DNA of 64,000 bases from Mariniflexile jejuense (GTDB taxonomy: Bacteria; Bacteroidota; Bacteroidia; Flavobacteriales; Flavobacteriaceae): the NCBI RefSeq assembly GCF_042675665.1, contig NZ_JBHTJI010000001.1, positions 620,001 to 684,000 of the forward strand, written 5' to 3'. The notes under the pieces were generated by a model. The model was not told where the DNA came from, did not search any database, and saw nothing but the letters and a program-made list of their open reading frames with translations. The translations under genes and the position numbers were made by a program. Positions 1-9,311 of this stretch are shown here, one piece after another (the stretch's first letter is position 1; each line of letters starts with the position of its first letter).

Positions 1-12
1 ATGCAACTTAAA

Positions 13-504
13 TTACAAATCTTTTAGCATCCAAACACCGCAAGAGTAATGCCCTGTATTACCTAACGCACCGTTTAAATGCTTAAATCCATAACTTTCA
101 TAAATATGAATTGCCGCTTTAAGTTGTGGTGCCGATTCTAAATAGCACTGTTTATAACCCAATTTTTTTGCCGCTTCTACGCATTTTTCAAAAAGTTTTT
201 TACCATAACCTTTTCCACGTACTTTAGGTGAAAAGTACATTTTTTGAATTTCGCAAACATCTGCCTCAAAATTCTTTAAAGGTTTAACACCGCCACCACC
301 TAAAATTTCGCCATTGGCTTCAATTACAAAATAGACATCGTTATCATTTTGATAAGATTCATACATTTTAGGCGTTTCTTCATCAGAATACGCTGTGCCT
401 TCTAAAGGAATTTTAAATTCATGAAAACACGCTCTTATAACTTGCTCCAATTGTGCATTGTCATTTGGTGCTATTTTTCGAATAAGTATAGTATCTTTAC
501 TCAC
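13..504 (-). CDS. GNAT family N-acetyltransferase
   Basis: A 163-residue protein of the GCN5-related N-acetyltransferase fold, expected to move an acetyl group from acetyl-CoA to an amine; the substrate cannot be told. The acetyl-CoA pyrophosphate-binding loop is visible as RGKGYGK at residues 96-102, and the YESYGF motif at 135-140 fits the end of the fold. The length is normal for a stand-alone GNAT enzyme. The gene runs leftward and is divergent from ribD, with about 180 bases between them. No signal peptide is present, so it should be cytoplasmic. Family is secure; specific function is unknown. Confidence 0.88.
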   Translation of the reverse strand: MSKDTILIRKIAPNDNAQLEQVIRACFHEFKIPLEGTAYSDEETPKMYESYQNDNDVYFVIEANGEILGGGGVKPLKNFEADVCEIQKMYFSPKVRGKGYGKKLFEKCVEAAKKLGYKQCYLESAPQLKAAIHIYESYGFKHLNGALGNTGHYSCGVWMLKDL

Positions 505-683
505 TTTTAAATGCTATTTTTTTTAGCAAGTGAAGATACATGAATTATAAAAAAGCAACCATGAAACGGCTTATAATCTTATCAACAATACAACTTACTT
601 TTTTCAACTAAATAAGTAAGATTTTGTTTGGTGCCTTAAAAAAATTAAAATACATAAACCTAAAAACTGATTGAAAATCACTT

Positions 684-1736
684 TTGAATAATCACGAAAC
701 ATACATAAAACGCTGCATAGACATTGCAAAAAACGGGTTAGGTACTACCAGACCAAATCCTATGGTTGGTAGTGTTATTGTTTATAAAAATCAAATTATA
801 GGCGAAGGTTTTACAAGCCCTTATGGTGGCAATCATGCCGAAGTGAATGCTATAAATTCAGTTAAAGACAAATCGCTTTTAAAGAAATCTACCATTTATG
901 TTACTTTAGAACCTTGTTCTCATTTTGGAAAAACACCACCTTGTAGTGACCTAATTATTAAGCATGAAATACCAAATGTAATAATTGGTTGTATTGATGA
1001 TAACAGTTTGGTTGCAGGAAAAGGTGTTGAAAAACTAAAACAAGCCGGTTGCAGCGTAGTTGTTGGTATTTTAGAAACCGAATGCAAAAACCACCACAAA
1101 CGCTTTTTTACCTTTCACAACAAAAAACGTCCTTATATTATATTAAAATGGGCTGAAACTACTGATGGTTTTATAGCACCAAAAACCAAAAACGAACAAA
1201 AGCCAGTTTGGATTACCAATGAATTTTCTAGACAATTAGTACACAAATGGCGCGCCGAAGAACAAGCCATATTAGTAGGAACAAATACCGTTTTACAAGA
1301 CAACCCAAGTTTAACAGTTAGAGATTGGACGGGACAAAACCCAATTAGAATTGTTTTGGACCAAAACGACAAACTTTCCAAAAACTATGCTGTTTTTGAT
1401 AATGAAGCTAAAACCATCCTAATAAATTCAAAAACCAAAAACCCAATACCAAAAACACAAAATTGGCATTTGGAATTTATAGATTGGAATTTAAAAACAG
1501 CTATAGCCAAACAAATATCTGATATTCTTTATAAAAACAATATTAATTCAATTATCATAGAAGGTGGTGCAAAAACGCTTCAAACATTTATTAATGAAAA
1601 CCTTTGGGATGAAGCAAGAATTTTTACAGGAAGTAGTGCGTTTAAAACTGGCATTAAAGCACCAAATTTTTCGGGCAACTTAATTTTTGAAGAAACCATA
1701 TTAAACGATATTCTTAAAATTTACAACAATGATTAA
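684..1736 (+). CDS. ribD: Bifunctional riboflavin biosynthesis deaminase/reductase RibD
   Basis: Catalyses two successive steps of riboflavin synthesis: deamination of the diaminopyrimidine made from GTP, then NADPH-dependent reduction of the ribosyl side chain. The N-terminal deaminase domain carries the zinc-binding HAE at residues 51-53 and PCSHFGKTPPC at 77-87. The C-terminal half (about 145-345) is the RibD_C reductase domain. At 350 residues it has the usual bifunctional length. The start is a TTG at 684; no in-frame ATG fits the conserved N-terminus. The stop overlaps the next gene by 8 bases, so the two are probably co-transcribed. I see no FMN riboswitch upstream. Confidence 0.95.
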   Translation: MNNHETYIKRCIDIAKNGLGTTRPNPMVGSVIVYKNQIIGEGFTSPYGGNHAEVNAINSVKDKSLLKKSTIYVTLEPCSHFGKTPPCSDLIIKHEIPNVIIGCIDDNSLVAGKGVEKLKQAGCSVVVGILETECKNHHKRFFTFHNKKRPYIILKWAETTDGFIAPKTKNEQKPVWITNEFSRQLVHKWRAEEQAILVGTNTVLQDNPSLTVRDWTGQNPIRIVLDQNDKLSKNYAVFDNEAKTILINSKTKNPIPKTQNWHLEFIDWNLKTAIAKQISDILYKNNINSIIIEGGAKTLQTFINENLWDEARIFTGSSAFKTGIKAPNFSGNLIFEETILNDILKIYNND

Positions 1737-2340
1737 AGCCATTATATTCGACTTTGGCAACATATTTATAAACCTTGATATTGATGGTGCCATACAACAT
1801 GCGTTTGAAAAATTCAAAATTGATTCGTTTTCAGATGAACTATTAGCCTTCAACAGTTTATACGAACAAGGTTTAATTTCAACCGAAGAATTTATTGAAT
1901 TTTACACTGAAAACTTTCCTAATATTACTGAAGATGAATTAATTTCTATATGGAATTTCATATTGAAAGATTTTCCAAAACACCGCTTAGAATTTCTTCA
2001 ACAGTTAAAAAACAATTCAGAATACAAACTTATTTTGTTAAGTAACACTAATGAACTTCATATAGATTGGATAAAAAATAACGTGTCGTTTTATGAAGAT
2101 TTTAAAAACTGTTTTGATGCATTTTACTTATCACACGAAATTAATTTAAGAAAGCCTAATAGTAACATATTTCAATTTGTTTTAAACCAAAATAATTTAA
2201 AAACAGACGACTGCTTATTTATAGATGATAATGAAGAAAATTGTAAAGCAGCCACATTATTAGGCATTACTAGTTGGCTCTTAAACCCAGAAAATGAAGA
2301 CGTAACAACTTTATTTAAAACCAAAAGCAACTTGTTTTAG
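1729..2340 (+). CDS. HAD-superfamily hydrolase (YihX-like)
   Basis: A 203-residue cytoplasmic haloacid-dehalogenase-type phosphatase. Motif I is DFGN with the nucleophile at D8; the residue two positions later is Gly rather than the common Asp, as in YihX-type members. Motif II is LLSNTN near residue 104, motif III the lysine of LRKPNS near 145, and motif IV FIDDNEEN near 160. The substrate is likely a small sugar phosphate or nucleotide, but nothing here fixes it. It overlaps ribD by 8 bases and ends 2 bases before the YigZ-like gene. Position after ribD makes a role in dephosphorylating the RibD product conceivable, but that is inference. Confidence 0.85.
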   Translation: MIKAIIFDFGNIFINLDIDGAIQHAFEKFKIDSFSDELLAFNSLYEQGLISTEEFIEFYTENFPNITEDELISIWNFILKDFPKHRLEFLQQLKNNSEYKLILLSNTNELHIDWIKNNVSFYEDFKNCFDAFYLSHEINLRKPNSNIFQFVLNQNNLKTDDCLFIDDNEENCKAATLLGITSWLLNPENEDVTTLFKTKSNLF

Positions 2341-2342
2341 TT

Positions 2343-2957
2343 TTGACCGAAACAGATACATATAAAACCATTGAAACGCCAACTGAAGCAATACTGTTTA
2401 AAGAAAAAAACAGTAAATTTTTTGGATATGCGTATCCTGTTTTAGGTGAAGATGAAGTAAAGCAGCATTTAGAAAATCTAAAGAAAACACATCATACAGC
2501 ACGCCATTGGTGTTACGCATACCAACTTGGAACAGAAAACATAACATATAGAGTAAATGATGATGGCGAACCAAGTAATTCTGCTGGTATGCCAATTTAC
2601 GGTCAAATACAATCGTTTGAGGTTACTAACATTTTAATTATAGTTGTACGCTACTTTGGTGGCATTAAATTAGGCGTTGGTGGTTTAATAAGCGCTTACA
2701 GAACTACAGCGCAATTAACATTGGAAGCTTCTAACATTATTGAAAAAACAATTAATGTTAATTACCGCATTACTTTCGATTATAAAAATATGAATACGGT
2801 AATGCGCATCATCAAAGAAAAAAACCTAGATGTTATAAATCAAAAATTAGAACTTAATTGTAACATTTTTATTTCGGTAAGAAAAAAAGAAGCAGCATCT
2901 ATTTTTGAAACCTTTAATCATCTTTTTGAAATAGACATTAAAGAAATTTTATACTAA
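2343..2957 (+). CDS. YigZ/IMPACT family protein
   Basis: A 204-residue protein of the UPF0029/Impact family (YigZ in E. coli). The family-typical stretches are visible: KKTHHTARHWCYAY near residue 48, DDGEPSNSAGMPI near 73, and YFGGIKLGVGGL near 103. The N-terminal domain has a ribosomal-protein-S5-like fold and the C-terminal half is the DUF1949-type domain. Eukaryotic IMPACT affects translation control through GCN2; the bacterial role is not established. The start is a TTG at 2343, two bases after the HAD gene stop, which fits translational coupling. It overlaps the convergent thioesterase gene by 4 bases. Confidence 0.9.
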   Translation: MTETDTYKTIETPTEAILFKEKNSKFFGYAYPVLGEDEVKQHLENLKKTHHTARHWCYAYQLGTENITYRVNDDGEPSNSAGMPIYGQIQSFEVTNILIIVVRYFGGIKLGVGGLISAYRTTAQLTLEASNIIEKTINVNYRITFDYKNMNTVMRIIKEKNLDVINQKLELNCNIFISVRKKEAASIFETFNHLFEIDIKEILY

Positions 2958-3352
2958 TTATTAATGGCATCTAAAACATATTGTGGTGCTTTCATAGGTC
3001 TATTTGTTTTCATATCAATAAACACCAACGTAGTAGTTGCCAATGTTAAAATTTCTCCGTTTTGATTGGTAATTTCGTACTCAAATTCAATCTTTGCAGT
3101 AGGTGTGCTTTTTAGTTTAGTTTTTACATTAATTACATCATCATAAACCGCTGATTTTTTATAATTTATGTTTAATGAAACAACCGGTAGCATAACGCCG
3201 TTTTCTTCCATGTTTTTATAAGAAATACCTAGCTTCCTCAACCATTCAATACGCCCAATTTCAAGATATTGCGCATAATTACCATGATAAACAACACCCA
3301 TTTGGTCGGTTTCACCGTATCTCACTCTTATTTGTATTTCGTCGATTTTCAT
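2954..3352 (-). CDS. Acyl-CoA thioesterase, YbgC/FadM hotdog family
   Basis: A 132-residue single-domain hotdog-fold thioesterase that should hydrolyse acyl-CoA to free acid and CoA in the cytoplasm. The family signature is at the N-terminus: RYGETDQMGVVYHGNY (residues about 10-25), in which the Asp is the expected catalytic residue. The length matches YbgC-type enzymes. It is transcribed leftward, convergent with the YigZ-like gene and divergent from dnaA. Chain-length preference cannot be judged. No Tol-Pal genes are adjacent, so the E. coli ybgC context is absent. Confidence 0.9.
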   Translation of the reverse strand: MKIDEIQIRVRYGETDQMGVVYHGNYAQYLEIGRIEWLRKLGISYKNMEENGVMLPVVSLNINYKKSAVYDDVINVKTKLKSTPTAKIEFEYEITNQNGEILTLATTTLVFIDMKTNRPMKAPQYVLDAINN

Positions 3353-3536
3353 AAGGTTTATTAAATATTTTTTTGTAGTTTCGGCAGAGGGATAAACATG
3401 GGGAAAAATTTCTTAAAATTCAATAAAATTTCATTTTTTTTTTTAGAATTTTGTTCACATATTTGCCAAACCAAAAAGGTAAGAGTATTTTATTTTTCTT
3501 ACACAGACTAACAAACAGAAAACCTAATATTAAACA

Positions 3537-4964
3537 ATGAGTGTAACTGCGCAATCGGTATGGAATAATTGTCTAGTGTTCATAAAGGACAATATTCAAC
3601 CGCAAGCTTACAAAACTTGGTTCGAACCAATACAAGCAGTTAAACTTACAGACAATGCTTTGAGTATTCAAGTACCTAGTAAATTCTTTTACGAATGGCT
3701 TGAAGAGCACTATGTGAAAATATTAAAAGTATCATTAACCAAAGAATTAGGTGAAAAAGCCAAACTTGTTTACATTATTAAAATGGAAAACACCTATGGC
3801 AACAAACAACCATTTACTGAGAAAATTCCAAGTTCGAACAGAACTACTATGAAATCTCAAGAAGTTGATGTTCCTTTAAACAATAAAAACCCAGAATTAC
3901 GAAATCCGTTTGTTATTCCAGGTATTAGAAATGTAAAAATTGAATCGCAACTTAATCCAAATTATAGTTTTGAAAACTTTTTAGAAGGCGATTCAAATCG
4001 ATTGGCTAGAAGTGCTGGTTTAGCTGTAGCATCAAAACCTGGTGGTACATCTTTTAATCCGTTATTAATTTTTGGCGGTGTTGGTTTAGGAAAAACCCAT
4101 TTAGCACATGCTATTGGTGTTGATATTAAAGACAAATACCCAGAAAAAACGGTTTTATATATTTCTGCTGAAAAATTTACACAACAATATATAGATTCTG
4201 TTAAGAAAAACAACAGAAACGATTTTATACATTTCTATCAAATAATTGATGTATTGATTATTGACGATGTGCAATTCTTATCTGGAAAAACAGGCACACA
4301 AGATGTATTTTTCCATATATTCAACCATTTACATCAAAATGGTAAGCAAGTAATATTAACAAGTGATAAAGCACCTGTTGACATGCAAGATATTGAACAA
4401 CGTTTACTATCTCGCTTTAAATGGGGATTATCAGCTGAATTACAAACACCAGATTTTGAAACACGTGTTTCAATTCTAAAAAACAAATTATATCGTGATG
4501 GTGTTGATATGCCCGACGATATTATTGAATACGTTGCTAAAAACATTAAAACGAATGTGCGTGAGCTGGAAGGTGCTATTATTTCATTAATTGCGCAATC
4601 TTCATTCAACAAAAAAGAAATAACTATAGATTTAGCAAGGGTTATTGTAGAAAAATTTGTTAAGAATACAAAACGAGAAGTTTCTATTGATTATATACAA
4701 AAAGTAGTATCCGATTATTTCCAAATGGATGTAGATACACTACAATCAAAAACTAGAAAACGCCATATAGTACAAGCCAGACAATTAGCAATGTTTTTTG
4801 CAAAAAAATTCACAAAAGCATCGTTAGCTAGTATAGGTTCTCAAATAGGAAAACGTGACCACGCTACTGTGTTACATGCATGTAAAACAGTTGACAACTT
4901 AACTTCAACAGACAAACAATTTAGAAAGTATGTTGATGATATTAGCAAAAAACTTTCAGTCTAA
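3537..4964 (+). CDS. dnaA: Chromosomal replication initiator DnaA
   Basis: DnaA binds DnaA boxes at the origin and opens the duplex to begin replication. The 475 residues show the normal four-domain plan: N-terminal oligomerisation domain, a short variable linker (about 90-125), an AAA+ core with Walker A GGVGLGKTH near residue 180 and Walker B LIIDDVQFL near 240, and a C-terminal DNA-binding domain with the RDHATVLHACKTV signature near 440. The 184-base upstream gap has a near-consensus CATATTTG box at about 3457 but no TTATCCACA-type box, so the origin is not evident here. The downstream phosphatase gene starts 12 bases after the stop. Confidence 0.98.
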   Translation: MSVTAQSVWNNCLVFIKDNIQPQAYKTWFEPIQAVKLTDNALSIQVPSKFFYEWLEEHYVKILKVSLTKELGEKAKLVYIIKMENTYGNKQPFTEKIPSSNRTTMKSQEVDVPLNNKNPELRNPFVIPGIRNVKIESQLNPNYSFENFLEGDSNRLARSAGLAVASKPGGTSFNPLLIFGGVGLGKTHLAHAIGVDIKDKYPEKTVLYISAEKFTQQYIDSVKKNNRNDFIHFYQIIDVLIIDDVQFLSGKTGTQDVFFHIFNHLHQNGKQVILTSDKAPVDMQDIEQRLLSRFKWGLSAELQTPDFETRVSILKNKLYRDGVDMPDDIIEYVAKNIKTNVRELEGAIISLIAQSSFNKKEITIDLARVIVEKFVKNTKREVSIDYIQKVVSDYFQMDVDTLQSKTRKRHIVQARQLAMFFAKKFTKASLASIGSQIGKRDHATVLHACKTVDNLTSTDKQFRKYVDDISKKLSV

Positions 4965-4976
4965 ACTCAGTTAAAA

Positions 4977-5432
4977 ATGACTAAAATTCTAATGGTATGT
5001 TTGGGCAATATTTGTCGTTCGCCATTAGCTGAAGGCATCTTAAAGTCAAAACTACCCAACGATTCGTTTTTTATTGATTCAGCTGGTACTGGCAATTATC
5101 ATATTGGTAAAAATCCAGATACACGCTCTATAGCTATTGCAAAAAAACATGGTCTTGATATTTCAAATTTAAAAGGAAGACAATTTGAAGTATCTGATTT
5201 TGATACGTTTGATATTATTTATGTCATGGATGAATCAAATTACAGAAATGTTATATCGCTAGCACGAAATGAAAACGATAAATTAAAAGTGAATTTTATA
5301 CTAAACGAAATCACACCAGGTTTAGATGAAAATGTACCCGACCCTTACTATGGCGGTCATGAAGGTTTTGAAAACGTTTACAAAATGCTAGATGAAGCTT
5401 GTTCAGTAATTGCTAAAAAACTTCTTAAATAA
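4977..5432 (+). CDS. Low-molecular-weight protein tyrosine phosphatase
   Basis: A 151-residue LMW-PTP fold phosphatase. The P-loop CLGNICRSP places the nucleophilic cysteine at residue 8 and the phosphate-binding arginine at 14; the general acid is in the DPYYGG loop near residue 122. Family enzymes remove phosphate from phosphotyrosine proteins; some members act on small phosphoesters or as arsenate reductases, but the DPYYGG loop favours the phosphatase group. It lies 12 bases after dnaA on the same strand and is probably on the same transcript. No tyrosine kinase or capsule genes are close by. Confidence 0.93.
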   Translation: MTKILMVCLGNICRSPLAEGILKSKLPNDSFFIDSAGTGNYHIGKNPDTRSIAIAKKHGLDISNLKGRQFEVSDFDTFDIIYVMDESNYRNVISLARNENDKLKVNFILNEITPGLDENVPDPYYGGHEGFENVYKMLDEACSVIAKKLLK

Positions 5433-5500
5433 ATTCCTAATCAAATTCATTCGTCCTTTTTTCGTACATTAGTATTTGTAACTCCTTAAATATTAGTAAA

Positions 5501-6910
5501 ATGAAAAAAATAGTATCTTTTTTACTAATCTGTTTGCTGTCTTCATACATATATCCCCAAACTATAGACATAGCTTTAGCAGCCAATGGATTTGACCGAC
5601 CTGTAAGCATAAAACATGGCTTTGATAACAAACTATTTGTAGTAGAGCAAAAGGGTGTTATTAAAATTTTAAATGCTAATGGCTCTGTAAATAGTACTGC
5701 CTTTTTAGATATAAACACCAAAGTAATTGATGGCGGTGGTGAACGCGGTTTGTTAGGTTTAGCATTTCACCCTAATTATACCACAAACGGATTTTTTTAT
5801 GTGAATTACATAAATAATTCTGGAAACACTGTTGTTGCTAGATATACCAGAGCAACAGAAACAATAGCAAATAACACTTCCGAAGTTATTTTACTAACCA
5901 TAAATCAACCTGCATCAAACCATAATGGTGGCGATATGAGTTTTGGTCCAGACGGCTATCTATATATTTCAAGTGGCGATGGTGGTGGTTCGGGCGATCC
6001 AAATAATTACGCTCAAAACTTAAATACGCTTTTAGGTAAACTACTAAGAATTGATGTTGATAACGCAAGTAATGGAAATAATTACGCAATTCCTGCTTCA
6101 AACCCCTTTTTAAATGATGGAAATGCAAATACCTTACCCGAAATTTGGGCATATGGTTTAAGAAATCCTTGGAAATTTTCTTTTGATAAAACTACTGGCG
6201 ATTTATGGATAGCCGATGTTGGACAAGGTGTTTATGAAGAAATAAATATGGCGCCTTCAACAACTTCTGGATTAAATTACGGTTGGCGTTGTTATGAAGG
6301 TGCTAATCATCCATACAACACTAGTGGATGTCCGCCAGAAAGTACCACAACTCGACCTGTAGCTGAATATTCACATAGTGGTAATGGTGCTTTTAAATGC
6401 TCTATTACAGGTGGCTATCGTTACAGAGGTTCACAATATCCAAATTTAAACGGACTGTATTTTTTTGCTGATTATTGTAGTGATGAAATTGGTATTTTAA
6501 CACCAAACGGTACTAATTGGACTATGACCTTTCCTAAACAGTATAGCAACAAAGGTTGGACAACATTTGGTGAAGATATAAATGGCGAACTCTACATTGC
6601 TGGTATAGAATCTGGTGAAGTTTTTAAAATTATTGACACCAGTTTAAGTATTGAAGATGCTAACCAATTACGTATTAACATGTATCCAAATCCAACAAAA
6701 AATATCATACATTTTAATACATCGTTGCTAAAAAACCCTTTAAATTCTATAAAAATTTACGATATTCACGGTAAGCAAATTATGATAGCTACTACCATAG
6801 ACAATACATTAACTACTATAGCTTTAAACGCGTTGGCAAATGGCATGTATTTTATTGAATTAGTTGATGTTATCGGTAATAAAGAAATTAAAAAACTTAT
6901 AAAAAATTAA
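5501..6910 (+). CDS. Secreted PQQ-dependent sugar dehydrogenase-like protein with T9SS sorting domain
   Basis: A 469-residue extracellular protein. Residues 1-19 form a Sec signal peptide. Residues about 25-375 match the glucose/sorbosone dehydrogenase six-bladed propeller family, with GERGLLGLAFHP near 79 and SNHNGGDMSFGPDGYLY near 139. Residues about 390-469 are a T9SS type A C-terminal sorting domain, beginning MYPNPTKN and ending in a short lysine-rich tail. The protein should therefore be exported by Sec and then moved across the outer membrane by the Bacteroidota type IX system. Members of the family oxidise aldoses with PQQ, but many homologues have unknown substrates. The next gene overlaps the stop by one base. 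Confidence 0.9.
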   Translation: MKKIVSFLLICLLSSYIYPQTIDIALAANGFDRPVSIKHGFDNKLFVVEQKGVIKILNANGSVNSTAFLDINTKVIDGGGERGLLGLAFHPNYTTNGFFYVNYINNSGNTVVARYTRATETIANNTSEVILLTINQPASNHNGGDMSFGPDGYLYISSGDGGGSGDPNNYAQNLNTLLGKLLRIDVDNASNGNNYAIPASNPFLNDGNANTLPEIWAYGLRNPWKFSFDKTTGDLWIADVGQGVYEEINMAPSTTSGLNYGWRCYEGANHPYNTSGCPPESTTTRPVAEYSHSGNGAFKCSITGGYRYRGSQYPNLNGLYFFADYCSDEIGILTPNGTNWTMTFPKQYSNKGWTTFGEDINGELYIAGIESGEVFKIIDTSLSIEDANQLRINMYPNPTKNIIHFNTSLLKNPLNSIKIYDIHGKQIMIATTIDNTLTTIALNALANGMYFIELVDVIGNKEIKKLIKN

Positions 6911-7626
6911 TGGCAAATCCGTTAGGAAAACTATTCCTTATACCAACAACTTTAGGCGACAATGAACCTTTAGAAGTACTTCCTATAACAGTAAAAAAAA
7001 TTATTGAAGAAACAAACACGTTTATTGTTGAAAATGATAAAACAGCACGTCATTTCATAAAGCGTATTTCACCCGAAAAATCGCAACCTTCTTTAAAAAT
7101 GTTTCATTTAAACAAATTTACAGAAGCAGCTGATTTACCTAGTTTTTTGGAACCTTGCTTAAACGGTGTTAATGTTGGTTTACTATCGGAAGCTGGTTGC
7201 CCAGGTGTTGCAGATCCGGGTGCTGATATTGTAAAAATAGCGCATCAAAAAAACATTAAAGTTGTGCCTTTAGTTGGACCATCATCTATTTTAATGGCAT
7301 TGATGAGTTCTGGCATGAACGGACAACGTTTTGCGTTTAATGGCTATTTACCCATTGATAAAGGCGAACGAAAAAGTGAGATGAAACGTTTAGAACGCCT
7401 TTCATTTGAACATAATCAATCGCAAATTTTTATTGAAACACCTTACCGAAACAATAAAATGCTTGAAGATTTAAGTGCAATTTTAGATCAAAATACGCAA
7501 ATATGTGTAGCATGTGACATTACACTTCAAACAGAATTTATAAAAACACAATCTGCAAACCAGTGGAAAAAAAATACCGTAGACCTACATAAAAGACCTA
7601 CGATATTTATTATTCATAAAAGCTAA
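6910..7626 (+). CDS. SAM-dependent methyltransferase, tetrapyrrole methylase/RsmI family
   Basis: A 238-residue protein of the tetrapyrrole (corrin/porphyrin) methylase fold, related to RsmI, which 2'-O-methylates C1402 of 16S rRNA. Visible family elements are the N-terminal GKLFLIPTTLGD, the loop SEAGCPGVADPGADIV near residue 93, VVPLVGPSS near 117 and FNGYLPID near 140. It is shorter than E. coli RsmI (about 286 residues) and lacks the C-terminal extension, as is common for the Bacteroidota form, so an rRNA substrate is plausible but not proven. TAATG overlap with the preceding gene suggests coupling, though the functions look unrelated. Confidence 0.88.
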   Translation: MANPLGKLFLIPTTLGDNEPLEVLPITVKKIIEETNTFIVENDKTARHFIKRISPEKSQPSLKMFHLNKFTEAADLPSFLEPCLNGVNVGLLSEAGCPGVADPGADIVKIAHQKNIKVVPLVGPSSILMALMSSGMNGQRFAFNGYLPIDKGERKSEMKRLERLSFEHNQSQIFIETPYRNNKMLEDLSAILDQNTQICVACDITLQTEFIKTQSANQWKKNTVDLHKRPTIFIIHKS

Positions 7627-7628
7627 AT

Positions 7629-8288
7629 TTATATAGCTTTTGCTTTTTTGTTTGCTTTGATTAACGAGGTATCATAACCAGAAAATCGTTTCATATAATA
7701 CTCAATAGTAGTACCGAAACTATCTTCAAAATTATCAATACCGTAGCTTCTTAAGTAGTTTTTTACACTTCCTGCACCAGCTAAATGTGCAGCAGCCAAA
7801 ATACCAGATTCAGTAATAAGAATACCGTTTAGTTTTTTACCAACAAAGTTTTTGATGTCTCTGCGTAAAATCCATTTGTTACGCGACGTATTAGCTACAA
7901 AGGCTTTTTCTTGAAGTTCTGGGTTTTTTAAAAATAATGATGGATTGTGAACACCTATTAATTTTAAAGTTTCAGACCCGAATTGGTATTTGCCCAAATA
8001 TCCTAAGGCATTAACTGTGAAATAATCACCTCTTGATTCTTTAAAAGCTAAGGCTTCTTTAAACCCTACAAACGATTTCCCTAAAATAGGCGAAATGGGT
8101 TTATTTAAATCGATTGACGCTACAGCATTATCTTTAATGCTATGGTCTTGACTTACAGTATAATTTAACTCTAAACCACTTGTTGAGTACTTACTTAAAT
8201 CTATCTTTTCATTTGATGAAAACGACACGAACAATAGAATACATATTGTTACAGTTAGCATTAAGTAACTTGCAATACTTTTTCTCAT
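7629..8288 (-). CDS. Lysozyme-fold peptidoglycan-active exported protein
   Basis: A 219-residue protein with an N-terminal hydrophobic segment (residues 7-23) that serves as signal peptide or anchor. The segment LAFKESRGDYF (80-90), followed by LGYLGKYQFG, resembles the catalytic-glutamate region of lytic transglycosylases and phage-type lysozymes, making E84 the likely general acid. AAHLAGAGSV near residue 168 also fits that fold. It probably cleaves or binds peptidoglycan in the periplasm. It is convergent with the RsmI-like gene (3-base gap) and points the same way as the mltG operon upstream. Enzyme class is inferred from motifs only. Confidence 0.72.
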   Translation of the reverse strand: MRKSIASYLMLTVTICILLFVSFSSNEKIDLSKYSTSGLELNYTVSQDHSIKDNAVASIDLNKPISPILGKSFVGFKEALAFKESRGDYFTVNALGYLGKYQFGSETLKLIGVHNPSLFLKNPELQEKAFVANTSRNKWILRRDIKNFVGKKLNGILITESGILAAAHLAGAGSVKNYLRSYGIDNFEDSFGTTIEYYMKRFSGYDTSLIKANKKAKAI

Positions 8289-8399
8289 AGTTTATAAATT
8301 TCTTCAACATTAATACATGGTAAAAATGCCTGAAAATTTGAGCGTGCAAAATTAGATATTTTTTTAATTATATCAAAATTAATCGTTTAACTACTTTTT

Positions 8400-9311
8400 T
8401 TAATAGTAGAATAGATGAAATACACACCCATTTTTATTGAATTCTAGAGTTGGAAAAGGTGCTTTTATCATGTTAACAACATCAAAAATTGACCTTAACA
8501 CTTTTGAATTCGTTTTAATGTTTGATAAATTTACATCTAAACTTAAATAGAATTGACGTTGCCTTCCTAAATTTGTTAACAACTGATTGTCAATATCTTC
8601 TACACCTGTCAACATGCCGTCAGCCCCATATCCTACTGCAATGTTCAACCATTTCGGAATGTTTTTTTCTTTGAAAAATGAATGCACATTTGCACTTAAC
8701 CAATAGGTTTGCCCGTTATAGTCCTTCAAAACCTGCTCCAAAAAGCCTTCACCAAGTTTATCTGGACGTTGTAAAGCATACTTAGTTTGATGAAAAGAGA
8801 ACTTTAAAGCAATACGTTGTTCATTCCAAAGTAATTCTTGACCAACATACAAGCCTGTACCTGATGCATTTGCTAAAATATCTCCCCAAGAAAATCCCCA
8901 TTCTTCAGAAAAACCATCTAAAATTTCAACAGTTGTTAAAAATGTAAAGCCTAATGTTGAACCGTAAATTAATTGGTTTTTTTTGCTTACACCGCTCCAA
9001 TTTAAAAGCTGCGCACCATGTTTACCTAATTGATAAGATGTAAACACATGCCCAATTTTATCCATTTGAAGCCATTCGGTATTATCATCAATCGTATGAA
9101 ACTTAGAACGTTCATAATCTGCATACCAAAGTTGATTTAAACCAATTAATGAGATGCTAGCAAGTGAAGCTTCTGTAATAACAATAGCATTTCTTCTTGG
9201 TTTATTAAGTGTATCAGATGGTGTTAAAAACGCATCGTATTTAGATTGAGACCATAATGCCGTTGGTACTAAAACAACTAATATCAGATATTTTAGTGCT
9301 AAACCATTCAC
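8400..9311 (-). CDS. DUF2279 envelope protein (YfiM-like)
   Basis: A 303-residue protein with a cleavable signal peptide (about 1-21). The central region DKIGHVFTSYQLGK through FSWGDILANASG matches the DUF2279/YfiM family, which has no assigned biochemical role. The C-terminal part is rich in alternating hydrophobic residues and ends in an aromatic residue, as outer-membrane proteins often do. The start is a GTG at 9311 whose first base pair overlaps the mltG stop (TAGTG arrangement), so it is the last gene of the dapF-GNAT-mltG-DUF2279 operon. A cell-envelope role is inferred from the signal peptide and from being downstream of mltG. Confidence 0.82.
   Translation of the reverse strand: MNGLALKYLILVVLVPTALWSQSKYDAFLTPSDTLNKPRRNAIVITEASLASISLIGLNQLWYADYERSKFHTIDDNTEWLQMDKIGHVFTSYQLGKHGAQLLNWSGVSKKNQLIYGSTLGFTFLTTVEILDGFSEEWGFSWGDILANASGTGLYVGQELLWNEQRIALKFSFHQTKYALQRPDKLGEGFLEQVLKDYNGQTYWLSANVHSFFKEKNIPKWLNIAVGYGADGMLTGVEDIDNQLLTNLGRQRQFYLSLDVNLSNIKTNSKVLRSIFDVVNMIKAPFPTLEFNKNGCVFHLFYY

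Noticed and set aside
3353..3536. Replication origin next to dnaA
   Set aside because: No TTATCCACA-type boxes or AT-rich 13-mer cluster was found here; dnaA is often away from the origin in this phylum.
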